Source: Nitrososphaerota archaeon (GTDB lineage Archaea > Thermoproteota > Nitrososphaeria > Nitrososphaerales > UBA183). From it: a stretch of DNA of 64,000 bases. The notes beneath the pieces are model-generated. The model saw nothing but the letters and a program-made list of their open reading frames with translations, was not told where the DNA came from and ran no database searches. The translations under genes were made by a program, and so were the position numbers. Location: NCBI GenBank assembly GCA_027386095.1, contig DAHXUN010000003.1:186001-250000 (forward strand). The letters are read 5' to 3'. Positions 57,901 through 64,000 of this stretch are shown piece after piece (within the stretch, counting starts at the first letter, position 1; each line of letters opens with the position of its first letter).

Positions 57901-59529
57901 CTATCGGCGCCTCTCGGGAGCCTTCGGCCGCCGGGCTCGCCTGGCGCACGCTTCCACGAATGCTACGTAGATGGGCTCGGGCCTCTCAGGCCTGCTGACG
58001 TACTCCGGGTGATACTGGGTCCCCATGTAGAAGGGGTGCCCTTCGAGCTCCATTATCTCTGCCCTCCTCCTGCCGTCGCTGAATGCGGTGAACTTCATCC
58101 CCGCCTCTTCGAATCTCTTGAGGTACGCCTGGTTGAGCTCGTACCTGTGCCTGTGCCTCTCCCTTATCTTCTCCGCACCATAGATTTCGAAAGCCCTGCT
58201 GGGCCTCTCGATGAACACGTCGTGGCCTCCGAGCCTCATCGTCCCTCCCAGGTCGGTCACCTCCCGCTGCTCCGGGAGCAGGTCGATCACAGGGTGCGGG
58301 GTCTTCGGGTCTACTTCGGTGGTGTTGGCACCCTTCAGGCCGAGGACGTTCCGGGCGAAGGACACGCTCGCCAGCTGGAAGCCGTAGCACAGCCCCAGAA
58401 AGGGGACCCTGGCCACCCTCGCCGTGTTGGCCGCCGCGATCTTCCCCTCCACTCCTCTCCCTCCGAACCCCTGGGGGAGGACCACCCCGTCATAGTCCTC
58501 TATCTGGCGGAGCTTGGACTCGTCCTTCTCGACCCCCTCTGAATCTATCCATGATATGCTGACGTCTGCGCCGTTGACCGCCCCCGCGTGGGCGAGCGCC
58601 TGATTCACGCTGACGTAGCTGTCAGCCAGGCTGGCGTACTTCCCTATCATAGCCACCCTCACCGCATGCCTGTGGCCGACGAACCTGTCGGCCACAGCGT
58701 TCCAGGCGCGCATCGAGCCATTGGCCTTCAGCCCGAGCTGTCTCCTGATGGGCGCCAGGACCCCCTCAGCCTCAAGGAGCCTGGGGACGAGGTAGATCGA
58801 CTTGACGTCAGGGTCTGAGATTACGCTCTCCATCGGCACGCTGGCGAAGAGCGCTATCTTCTCCTTGGCTTCGGCCGGGAGCGGGCGGGACCCGCGTATC
58901 ACCATCACGTCGGGCTGGACACCTATCCTCCTCATCTCCTGCACGCTGTGCTGCGTGGGCTTCGTCTTCATCTCCCCCACCACCGACAGCTCCGGGGCGA
59001 GGCTGACGTGGAGGAAGAGGGTCTTCGAGGGGCCTTCCTCCATCCTCATCTGCCTGAACGCCTCCAGGAAGGGGAGGCTCTCGATGTCCCCTACCGTCCC
59101 CCCGCACTCCACCACCAGGACGTCGACCTTCTCCTTCTCCGTCAGGTCCCTTATCCTCCTCTTGATCTCGTCAGTGACGTGCGGGATTATCTGCACTGAC
59201 TTTCCCAGGAACAGCCCCTTCCGTTCGTCGTCAATCACCTTCTTGTAGATCTGGCCGGTCGTGATGTTGTTGGCCTTCGACACGTCCCTGTTCAGGAAAC
59301 GCTCGTAGTTGCCGATGTCCATGTCTGTCTCCCCGCCGTCGTCAGTGACGAAGACTTCGCCGTGGGTGTACGGGTTCATGGTCCCAGCGTCGAAGTTGAG
59401 ATAGGGATCGATCTTCAGGCAGTTGACGCGGACCCCAGACAGCTGGAGGAGTTTGGCCACAGAGGACGTGATCACTCCCTTTCCGAGCCCCGACATGACC
59501 CCGCCCGTGATGAAAATATACTTGGGCAA
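57901..59529 (-). CDS. pyrG: CTP synthase
   Basis: Aminates UTP to CTP with glutamine. The N-terminal synthetase domain begins PKYIFITGGVMSGLGKGVITSS (P-loop), followed by KIDPYLNFDAGTMNPYTHGEVFVTDDGGETDMDIGNYERF and EVECGGTVGDIES-like blocks. The C-terminal class I glutaminase carries the Cys in VPFLGLCYGFQLA and the His/Glu in GTQYHPEYVSRPE. 542 residues, TTG start. Convergent with thiR; their stops abut. Confidence 0.96.
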   Translation of the reverse strand: MPKYIFITGGVMSGLGKGVITSSVAKLLQLSGVRVNCLKIDPYLNFDAGTMNPYTHGEVFVTDDGGETDMDIGNYERFLNRDVSKANNITTGQIYKKVIDDERKGLFLGKSVQIIPHVTDEIKRRIRDLTEKEKVDVLVVECGGTVGDIESLPFLEAFRQMRMEEGPSKTLFLHVSLAPELSVVGEMKTKPTQHSVQEMRRIGVQPDVMVIRGSRPLPAEAKEKIALFASVPMESVISDPDVKSIYLVPRLLEAEGVLAPIRRQLGLKANGSMRAWNAVADRFVGHRHAVRVAMIGKYASLADSYVSVNQALAHAGAVNGADVSISWIDSEGVEKDESKLRQIEDYDGVVLPQGFGGRGVEGKIAAANTARVARVPFLGLCYGFQLASVSFARNVLGLKGANTTEVDPKTPHPVIDLLPEQREVTDLGGTMRLGGHDVFIERPSRAFEIYGAEKIRERHRHRYELNQAYLKRFEEAGMKFTAFSDGRRRAEIMELEGHPFYMGTQYHPEYVSRPERPEPIYVAFVEACARRARRPKAPERRR

Positions 59530-59577
59530 GTCGTCGCTGGACGGTCCACGCTAGTTAAGGGTTGCGAGGTCCTCGGC

Positions 59578-60567
59578 CTAGGCGACCTGCCGGGTGATCA
59601 CGGCCAGGTCCGAGACGTCGACCAGCAACTTGCTCACGCGCTCCAGCGAAGCCAGGATCTCGGCGGCGGTGGCGCTGTCTCCGGGGTCCCCCTTCGCTAT
59701 CGAGGCGAGGCTGGAAGTGATGTCCTTCGCCATGGCGTCCATCCTGCTGTTGACTGTCCTCGGCTTCCCCGCCCGCCTCGACAGGAACCCCTGGGTGGCC
59801 AGGTCGTTCATAACCTTCAGTTTGGCAACGCACTTCGCGTACTCCCTGGCGAGGTGCTTCGGGATTCGACTTTCACGGAACTTCGCGGAGAGCTCGCTGA
59901 CTGCGTCTCCTGCACTCTCGAGGAACGTCGCCAGGACCCTGTAGTCGAGGAGGTCGACCGGGGAGAGGCCGTACCTCTCTGCGACCTCTGCCCTGACGAC
60001 GGCCGCCCTCGTCGCTCTGACAAGGAGGAAGTAGAGTCTGTCCACCTCGTCGTCCCGCTCGCTCACGAGGGCGAAGAGCTTCGAGTCACCCTTGGCCAGG
60101 GCGTCAGCGGTGTCCTTGAGCATCCCGTCCAGGAGCCCCGACATCCTCCTGACGATGTTCTCAGGGGTGATGGCGGTAGGCTCGAGGAGGAACTGCAGGG
60201 TGATCCGCTTCGAGTCCTCGTCGAGCACCTCCAGGCCGACGAGCCTCTTCATCGTGTCCCTGATGTCCTGCCTCTCCTCCCTGGTGATCATCTTCGCGCC
60301 GACGACCTTGATCAGGTCGTAGCCCAGGAGGTACGCCCCAGTGATGTCGTTGACGACCTGGGCGAAGTCTCCGCCTGCGTGGGCGATGACCAGCTGCCTC
60401 TGCTCCTCTTCCGCTCCGTCGTAGGGCCTCACCATCAGCTTGCGCGGAGAGAGCTCCTCCACGGAGAGGTCCGCCCCCTTCCTGATGCCGTTCTTCCTGA
60501 CCCAGTCCTTGGGGAGCGACACCAGGATCGTCCCCCTCCCCATCTCTATCGCCTTCCGCGCCGGCAC
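59578..60567 (-). CDS. AbrB-PhoU fusion protein (phosphate-uptake regulator type)
   Basis: 329 residues. N-terminal AbrB/SpoVT swapped-hairpin: RKAIEMGRGTILVSLPKDWVRKNGIRKGADLSVEELSPRKLMV (~4-46). Two PhoU-like three-helix repeats follow, with acidic metal motifs (e.g. ERDDEVDRLYFLLVRATRAAV, and LESAGDAVSELSAKF). Archaeal proteins of this fusion are thought to regulate phosphate transport genes. No pst genes are visible here. GTG start. Expressed on the same strand as pyrG. Confidence 0.85.
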   Translation of the reverse strand: MPARKAIEMGRGTILVSLPKDWVRKNGIRKGADLSVEELSPRKLMVRPYDGAEEEQRQLVIAHAGGDFAQVVNDITGAYLLGYDLIKVVGAKMITREERQDIRDTMKRLVGLEVLDEDSKRITLQFLLEPTAITPENIVRRMSGLLDGMLKDTADALAKGDSKLFALVSERDDEVDRLYFLLVRATRAAVVRAEVAERYGLSPVDLLDYRVLATFLESAGDAVSELSAKFRESRIPKHLAREYAKCVAKLKVMNDLATQGFLSRRAGKPRTVNSRMDAMAKDITSSLASIAKGDPGDSATAAEILASLERVSKLLVDVSDLAVITRQVA

Positions 60568-60619
60568 GTCTCTATGCCGGGCGCCGGCTCTCTATACGTC
60601 GTTCGGAAGGTGCGTGGCG

Positions 60620-60931
60620 CTACTGCGCCGGGGGCGGCGCGGGCTTGTTGACCTGCTTGTTGACCGCCTCTGCCAGGTAGTGGCCGCGCAGTGTGACCTT
60701 GGCAGCGGTGACCCCCGGGACGGACATCAGCCCCGCCTTGATGTCGCTGGCGATCTTCAGCGCGAACATCGGGGGGCAGAAAGGAGCCGTCAGGTGGAAC
60801 TCGAGGTCCACGGAGCCGCCGGTGACGGTCAGCTCGTCTATGAGCTTGAGGTCTGTGATTGGCCTCCCGAGCTCTGGGTCAATTATCCTCTCCATGGCCG
60901 CGTCGATGGCCGACCGTTCCACCTGGGGCAA
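60620..60931 (-). CDS. MIP18/DUF59 Fe-S cluster assembly-type protein
   Basis: About 103 residues. The DUF59 pattern is AIDAAMERIIDPELGRPITDLKLIDELTVTGGSVDLEFHLTAPFCPPMFALKIASDIKAGLMSVPGVTAAKVTL: DPEL, the Thr-Ala-Pro-x-Cys-Pro loop holding the reactive Cys, and a final strand. Relatives (MIP18, SufT, PaaD) act in Fe-S cluster or aromatic-ring oxygenase maturation. The TTG at 60931 is ~30 nt after a TATA-like AAATAATC; a frame start at 60955 would touch that box. Pro-rich C-terminus. Divergent from marC. Confidence 0.85.
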   Translation of the reverse strand: MPQVERSAIDAAMERIIDPELGRPITDLKLIDELTVTGGSVDLEFHLTAPFCPPMFALKIASDIKAGLMSVPGVTAAKVTLRGHYLAEAVNKQVNKPAPPPAQ

Positions 60932-60994
60932 GCGTTCCAGGAGAATTCTGCACAACTGATTATTTATCCGTTTGGCGGCGCAGGCCGTGAAGCG

Positions 60995-61612
60995 ATGTCA
61001 GGCCTCGCTACCTTCTTCGCCTTCGACGCCGGGCTCTTCGTGGAGGCCTTCGTGCTCCTGTTCGCTGTGATAGACGCGGTGGGGACGGTCCCCATATTCA
61101 TCGGGCTGACCGAGGGGGCCAGGGGGTCCAGGCGGAAGATAGTGAAACAGGCCGTCGTCATCTCGACGGTCATACTCGTCCTCTTCGCGCTCTTCGGGTG
61201 GCTTATCTTCGAAATCTTCGGCATCAACATCAACGACTTCCGGGTCGCAGGCGGGGTCATACTGTTCATCGTCGCCGTCGACCACCTCAGGGGGGAGCAG
61301 GACCGGCAGAGGGGGCTCGCCCCCTCCGACATCGCCGCCTTCCCCCTCGCCACCCCGCTCCTGGCCGGGCCAGGGGCGATCTCCACCGTGATCATCATAT
61401 CTGCCCCTCCCTACAGCCCGTTCCTGGCCTTGCTCGTGGTGGGGTGCAACGCCGCCTTGGCCTACCTCGTCCTCTCCAGCTCCGACTGGGTGGGCAAGTT
61501 CATGGGGCAAAACGGGACCGCCGCCCTCTCCAGGATAACCGCACTGCTCATCGCGGCCCTGGCAGTCGCGTTCGTCGCCGAAGGGCTGAAGGGGCTGTTC
61601 CCCGTACTCTAG
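60995..61612 (+). CDS. MarC-family integral membrane protein
   Basis: 205 residues, six membrane spans. MarC landmarks: FVLLFAVIDAVGTVPIFIGLTEG at the N-terminus, GININDFRVAGGVILFIVAVDHLRG, FPLATPLLAGPGAISTVII, and the terminal RITALLIAALAVAFVAEGLKGLF. Function is unsettled; earlier link to antibiotic resistance is not supported for most members. The ATG at 60995 lies ~32 nt after a TATA-like ATTATTTAT (60957-60966) shared with the divergent DUF59 gene. Followed 8 bp later by the acylphosphatase gene. Confidence 0.88.
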   Translation: MSGLATFFAFDAGLFVEAFVLLFAVIDAVGTVPIFIGLTEGARGSRRKIVKQAVVISTVILVLFALFGWLIFEIFGININDFRVAGGVILFIVAVDHLRGEQDRQRGLAPSDIAAFPLATPLLAGPGAISTVIIISAPPYSPFLALLVVGCNAALAYLVLSSSDWVGKFMGQNGTAALSRITALLIAALAVAFVAEGLKGLFPVL

Positions 61613-61620
61613 GAGCGGCC

Positions 61621-61890
61621 ATGACAACAGCTGTCCGTCTCAGGATAACAGGGCTCGTCCACGGCGTCTCCTTCAGGGCGAGCATGGCCCGCCTGGCGGC
61701 GGACGCAGGGGTTCGCGGCTGGGTCCGCAACCTCCCGGACGGCTCCGTGGAAGCCTTCCTGGAGGGGGACGAGCGAAAAGTTCAGAGGGTCATAGACTGG
61801 GCCAGGTCTGGCCCCCCAAGGGCCAAGGTGGACCGGGTCGATGTCGAGGCGGCCTCTCCGAGGCACCACCGCGACTTCCGCATCCACTGA
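61621..61890 (+). CDS. acyP: Acylphosphatase
   Basis: Hydrolyses acyl phosphates such as 1,3-bisphosphoglycerate or carbamoyl phosphate. 89 residues with LRITGLVHGVSFRASMARLAADAGVRGWVRNLPDGSVEAFLEGD: the active-site Arg (in SFRAS; the usual VGF is changed to VSF) and Asn (VRNLPDGS) are present. The ATG at 61621 is 8 bp after the marC stop, so probably co-transcribed. A short, highly expressed housekeeping protein. Confidence 0.93.
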   Translation: MTTAVRLRITGLVHGVSFRASMARLAADAGVRGWVRNLPDGSVEAFLEGDERKVQRVIDWARSGPPRAKVDRVDVEAASPRHHRDFRIH

Positions 61891-61900
61891 CGACCAGGCT

Positions 61901-63106
61901 TCATCCTTTCTGATAGGACTCCCACTTCTCGCCAAGATGCGGGTCTGACAGCGCCGCAGCAACGTAGTCCCCGAACTGGGAGGCGGTCGCCCCGTCGGGC
62001 CTCCCTGTGACCTTCACCTTCTCCTCGTACATCGAGCAGACGTCAAGGGCCATCGCGAGCCTCCTGCTCTTCTCTAGCATCCCGATGTGCTCCAGGAGCA
62101 TCACCGCCGCCCTCATGAGGCTGAGCGGGTCTGCGTAGTCCCCTCGCCCCTCGGTGATCATCCTCGGCGCCGACCCGTGGATCGCCTCGAACATGCCGAA
62201 CCTCGCTCCGATGTTGGCGCTCCCCGCGGTCCCGACCCCTCCCTGCAGCTCGGCGGCCTCGTCTGTCACTATATCCCCGTAGAGGTTCGGGAGGACGACC
62301 ACCTCGAAGTCGCGCCTCCTCTTCTCGTCTATGAGCTTGGCGGTGAACACGTCGATGTACCAGCTGTCCCACTTGACCTCCGGGAAGTCCGCTGCCACCT
62401 TCTTCGCCGCGTCCAGGAACAGGCCGTCGGTGGTTTTGATCACGTTGGCCTTCGTCACGACCGTCACCCGCTTCCTCCCCGTCTTCCTGGCATGCTCGAA
62501 GGCGAGCCTGATTATCCTCTCGGACCCCGGCCGGGTGATCACCTTGAAGTCAACAGCCAGGTCTGGCGTGGCCATGAACCCCTTGCTCCCGAGGACGTAC
62601 TCGCCTTCCGTGTTCTCCCTGAAGAACACCCAGTCGATTCCCTGAGACGGCACCTTCACCGGCCTCACGTTTGCGAACAGGTCGAAGGCCTTCCTGATTG
62701 CTATGTTCGCGCTCTCTATGTTTGGCATCCCGCTCCCTTCTTCCGGGGTGGTCGTCGGCCCCTTCAGCAGGACGTGACACTTCCGGATGTCTGCGAGGAC
62801 CTCCTCGGGGAGGGGCTTCAGCTGCTTGACCCTGTTCTCGATGGTCAGTCCGCCTATCTCCCTGATCTCCACCCGGCCAGACCTGAGCTCGTCCTGGAGG
62901 AGTCTCTCCATCACCTTGGTGGTCTCCTTCGCTATGATGGGGCCGATGCCGTCCCCTCCGATGACCCCTATCACGACCCTGTCGAGCTTCGTGTAGTCCA
63001 GCCACTCGACCGGCCTGCCGATTCTCTTGGCCCTCTCGACCTGTTCCTGCAGCAGCACCCGGAAGCGCTCAGCTGCCTCCGAGAGGGAGCCGTCTTCACC
63101 CACCAT
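61901..63106 (-). CDS. Isocitrate/isopropylmalate dehydrogenase family enzyme
   Basis: NAD(P)-dependent beta-decarboxylating dehydrogenase, 401 residues from ATG 63106, which follows a TATA-like CTTTAATG by ~27 nt. Motifs: VIGVIGGDGIGPIIAKETTKVME, VLLKGPTTTPEEGSGMPNIESANIAIRKAFDLFANVRPVKVPSQGIDWVFFRENTEGEYVLG, TVVTKANVIKTTDGLFLDA, metal site VLPNLYGDIVTDEAAELQGGVGTAGSANIG, and the nucleotide site IHGSAPRM. The long N-terminus and IESANIAIRKAFDL suggest an isocitrate dehydrogenase (TCA) over LeuB, but the assignment is not firm. Confidence 0.85.
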   Translation of the reverse strand: MVGEDGSLSEAAERFRVLLQEQVERAKRIGRPVEWLDYTKLDRVVIGVIGGDGIGPIIAKETTKVMERLLQDELRSGRVEIREIGGLTIENRVKQLKPLPEEVLADIRKCHVLLKGPTTTPEEGSGMPNIESANIAIRKAFDLFANVRPVKVPSQGIDWVFFRENTEGEYVLGSKGFMATPDLAVDFKVITRPGSERIIRLAFEHARKTGRKRVTVVTKANVIKTTDGLFLDAAKKVAADFPEVKWDSWYIDVFTAKLIDEKRRRDFEVVVLPNLYGDIVTDEAAELQGGVGTAGSANIGARFGMFEAIHGSAPRMITEGRGDYADPLSLMRAAVMLLEHIGMLEKSRRLAMALDVCSMYEEKVKVTGRPDGATASQFGDYVAAALSDPHLGEKWESYQKG

Positions 63107-63250
63107 GAGGTTCCGCCCCCCTCCAAGTCCATTAAAGGGTGCTCCCGAAGAGCTGCCCACCCCGCACGAGGCTTCACTTTCAGCGTTCCGCCCCCCGGGC
63201 CCGCGGCCGCCGACTAACGTTTTTAGCGCGACCCCTCTGGACCGGGTCCG

Positions 63251-63775
63251 ATGTCCTCCGACGCCGACGTGAAGAAGGCAGCGGAGCTGAAGCTCTGGCT
63301 GGAGGGGAGGATAGCCCAGCTGCAGGAGGAGATAGAGAGGCTCAAGGAGACCCTGGGCTACGTCGACGCCACCCTCAGGGTATCCACTTTCAAACCTGCC
63401 ATAGAGATGCTCGCCGAATCAAAAGTCGTCGCCGAGACGCGCGAGCTGAAGAGGGACAAAGGCGGCCAGGTCATAGCGGTCGCCACGATAACCCCGGACG
63501 CCGTGTCCGTGGAGCCTGCAGGGACGGTCTTGAAACCGACCACCCCGCCGTTCAGGTCCTTCCTCATCGGCAAGATACTGGAGGGGATGAAGGCGAAGGA
63601 CGAGGAGCTCGTGAAGGGGGGAAAGCTCGCGAAGGGAGCCGGCCTGAGGTTCGACGTGGAGGAGGTCAACGGAGCCATAGGGAAGCTGATAATCGAGAAC
63701 TACAGGGAGAAAGCCAGGCTCAACGAGATCCTCAGCACTGTCTCCTGGACCTTCTCGCGGATGATGGAGAAGTAG
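63251..63775 (+). CDS. Coiled-coil protein, unknown
   Basis: 174 residues, not recognised. An N-terminal amphipathic helix (LKLWLEGRIAQLQEEIERLKETL, about 13-35) should form a coiled coil; then a segment with two beta-like stretches (FKPAIEMLAESKVVAETRELKRDKGGQVIAVATITPDAVSVEPAG) and a C-terminal helix region (NEILSTVSWTFSRMMEK). The A-T-I-T-P-D and TTPPFRSFLIGKIL pieces suggest a compact beta domain. The ATG has a TATA-like GTTTTTAGC ~28 nt upstream. Possibly a conserved archaeal structural or nucleoid-associated protein; no motif supports more. Confidence 0.6.
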   Translation: MSSDADVKKAAELKLWLEGRIAQLQEEIERLKETLGYVDATLRVSTFKPAIEMLAESKVVAETRELKRDKGGQVIAVATITPDAVSVEPAGTVLKPTTPPFRSFLIGKILEGMKAKDEELVKGGKLAKGAGLRFDVEEVNGAIGKLIIENYREKARLNEILSTVSWTFSRMMEK

Positions 63776-63778
63776 GGG

Positions 63779-64000
63779 TCAGCTTCCATTCAGCTCAGAC
63801 AGGGTCGGCGGGACGGGGTCTCTCCCACCCAGGTAGAGCGCGGCGGCCCTGTTGGCGAACCCCAGGCGCGCTCGCTCGTCCATCCCCTCCAACCTGCCAT
63901 AGATGGAAGCCGCGTCCCAGACGTCCCCCGCCCCCGTGAGTCGGCGGGTTCTGACCGACCTGGCGGGGCTGGCGGTCACGCTGGTCCCTTCGCTGGTGTA
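63779..64000 (-). CDS. PfkB-family sugar kinase, C-terminal part (continues past the window)
   Basis: The reading frame is open to the right edge, so only the last ~73 residues are visible. They contain the PfkB catalytic motif LTGAGDVWDAASIYG (anion-hole Gly-Ala-Gly-Asp with catalytic Asp), followed by RLGFANRAAALYLGG, typical of the ribokinase C-terminal helices. The first codons inside the window are in frame with GTG 63979, which is probably not the true start. The substrate is unknown. Confidence 0.8.
   Translation of the reverse strand, partial: YTSEGTSVTASPARSVRTRRLTGAGDVWDAASIYGRLEGMDERARLGFANRAAALYLGGRDPVPPTLSELNGS

Noticed and set aside
59362..60651. Long open frame (over 400 codons) on the plus strand antisense to pyrG and the AbrB-PhoU gene
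   Set aside because: Spans two confident genes and an intergenic region; Pro/Arg/Val-rich without domain motifs; a by-product of high G+C.
62087..63217. 376-codon plus-strand frame antisense to the isocitrate/isopropylmalate dehydrogenase
   Set aside because: The opposite strand has complete catalytic motifs; this frame has low-complexity composition and no promoter.
1..64000. CRISPR array, insertion sequence, rRNA operon or integrated virus
   Set aside because: No spaced direct repeats, transposase, integrase, capsid or rRNA sequences were seen; gene content is housekeeping and metabolic throughout.

Overview
This is a G+C-rich chromosomal segment of an archaeon. The evidence is information-processing genes of archaeal/eukaryal type (RadA recombinase, Rio2 kinase, an Lsm protein, AMMECR1, eL13-like and probable eL22-like ribosomal proteins, archaeal TyrRS and AsnRS), TATA boxes 25-35 nt in front of start codons instead of Shine-Dalgarno leaders, many TTG/GTG starts, and a tRNA-Tyr gene interrupted by introns with bulge-helix-bulge splice sites. 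The eL13 and tRNA introns suggest the TACK group. Heme O/heme A synthases, superoxide dismutase, a menaquinone-type prenyltransferase and an ETF-linked acyl-CoA dehydrogenase system suggest an aerobic, heterotrophic, soil-type Thaumarchaeota-like lineage. That placement is inference; no phylogenetic marker was computed.

Layout. 0-7 kb: a sugar module with a sugar-1-phosphate nucleotidyltransferase, an HldE-type sugar kinase, a split transketolase with ribulose-phosphate epimerase between its halves, and transaldolase; a Rieske protein and SOD flank it. 7-20 kb: HemL-like aminomutase, OGG-like glycosylase, eL13-like protein, the multi-intron tRNA-Tyr, heme O synthase, ThiI, thioredoxin, small heme A synthase, TyrRS, a Mut7-C nuclease, AMMECR1, a MurG-like glycosyltransferase, a degenerate ThiI paralogue and AsnRS. 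19.5-22 kb: radA with a 500-residue intein inside the Walker A motif. 22-30 kb: a large surface protein, inositol-phosphate synthase with a palindromic operator and PadR regulator, a Nudix hydrolase, small unknown proteins, eL22-like protein, cis-prenyltransferase and a DUF373 membrane protein.

30-48 kb is an acyl-CoA/branched-chain catabolic region: acyl-CoA ligase, thiolase, branched-chain aminotransferase, a DUF35 + Cys-less thiolase pair, acetoacetyl-CoA synthetase, a UbiA/MenA-type prenyltransferase, an F420-type LLM oxidoreductase with a TrmB regulator, an MmgE/PrpD protein, then acyl-CoA dehydrogenase, EtfB, EtfA and an EtfD-like membrane iron-sulfur oxidoreductase. The last four form a plausible electron route from acyl-CoA to quinone and, with heme O/A made elsewhere in the window, to a terminal oxidase.

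48-64 kb: NFACT/Rqc2, a second RadA-like ATPase, Lsm, Rio2, nucleoside salvage (nucleoside hydrolase, ribokinase, DeoC), a thiamine-related set (ECF-type S component, AIR-synthase-like protein, ThiR-type regulator) around one palindromic TATA box, CTP synthase, an AbrB-PhoU regulator, a MIP18 protein, MarC, acylphosphatase, an isocitrate/isopropylmalate dehydrogenase and a truncated PfkB kinase at the right edge. No CRISPR array, insertion sequence, rRNA or integrase was seen. Genes are tightly packed, with many convergent pairs whose 3' ends overlap.
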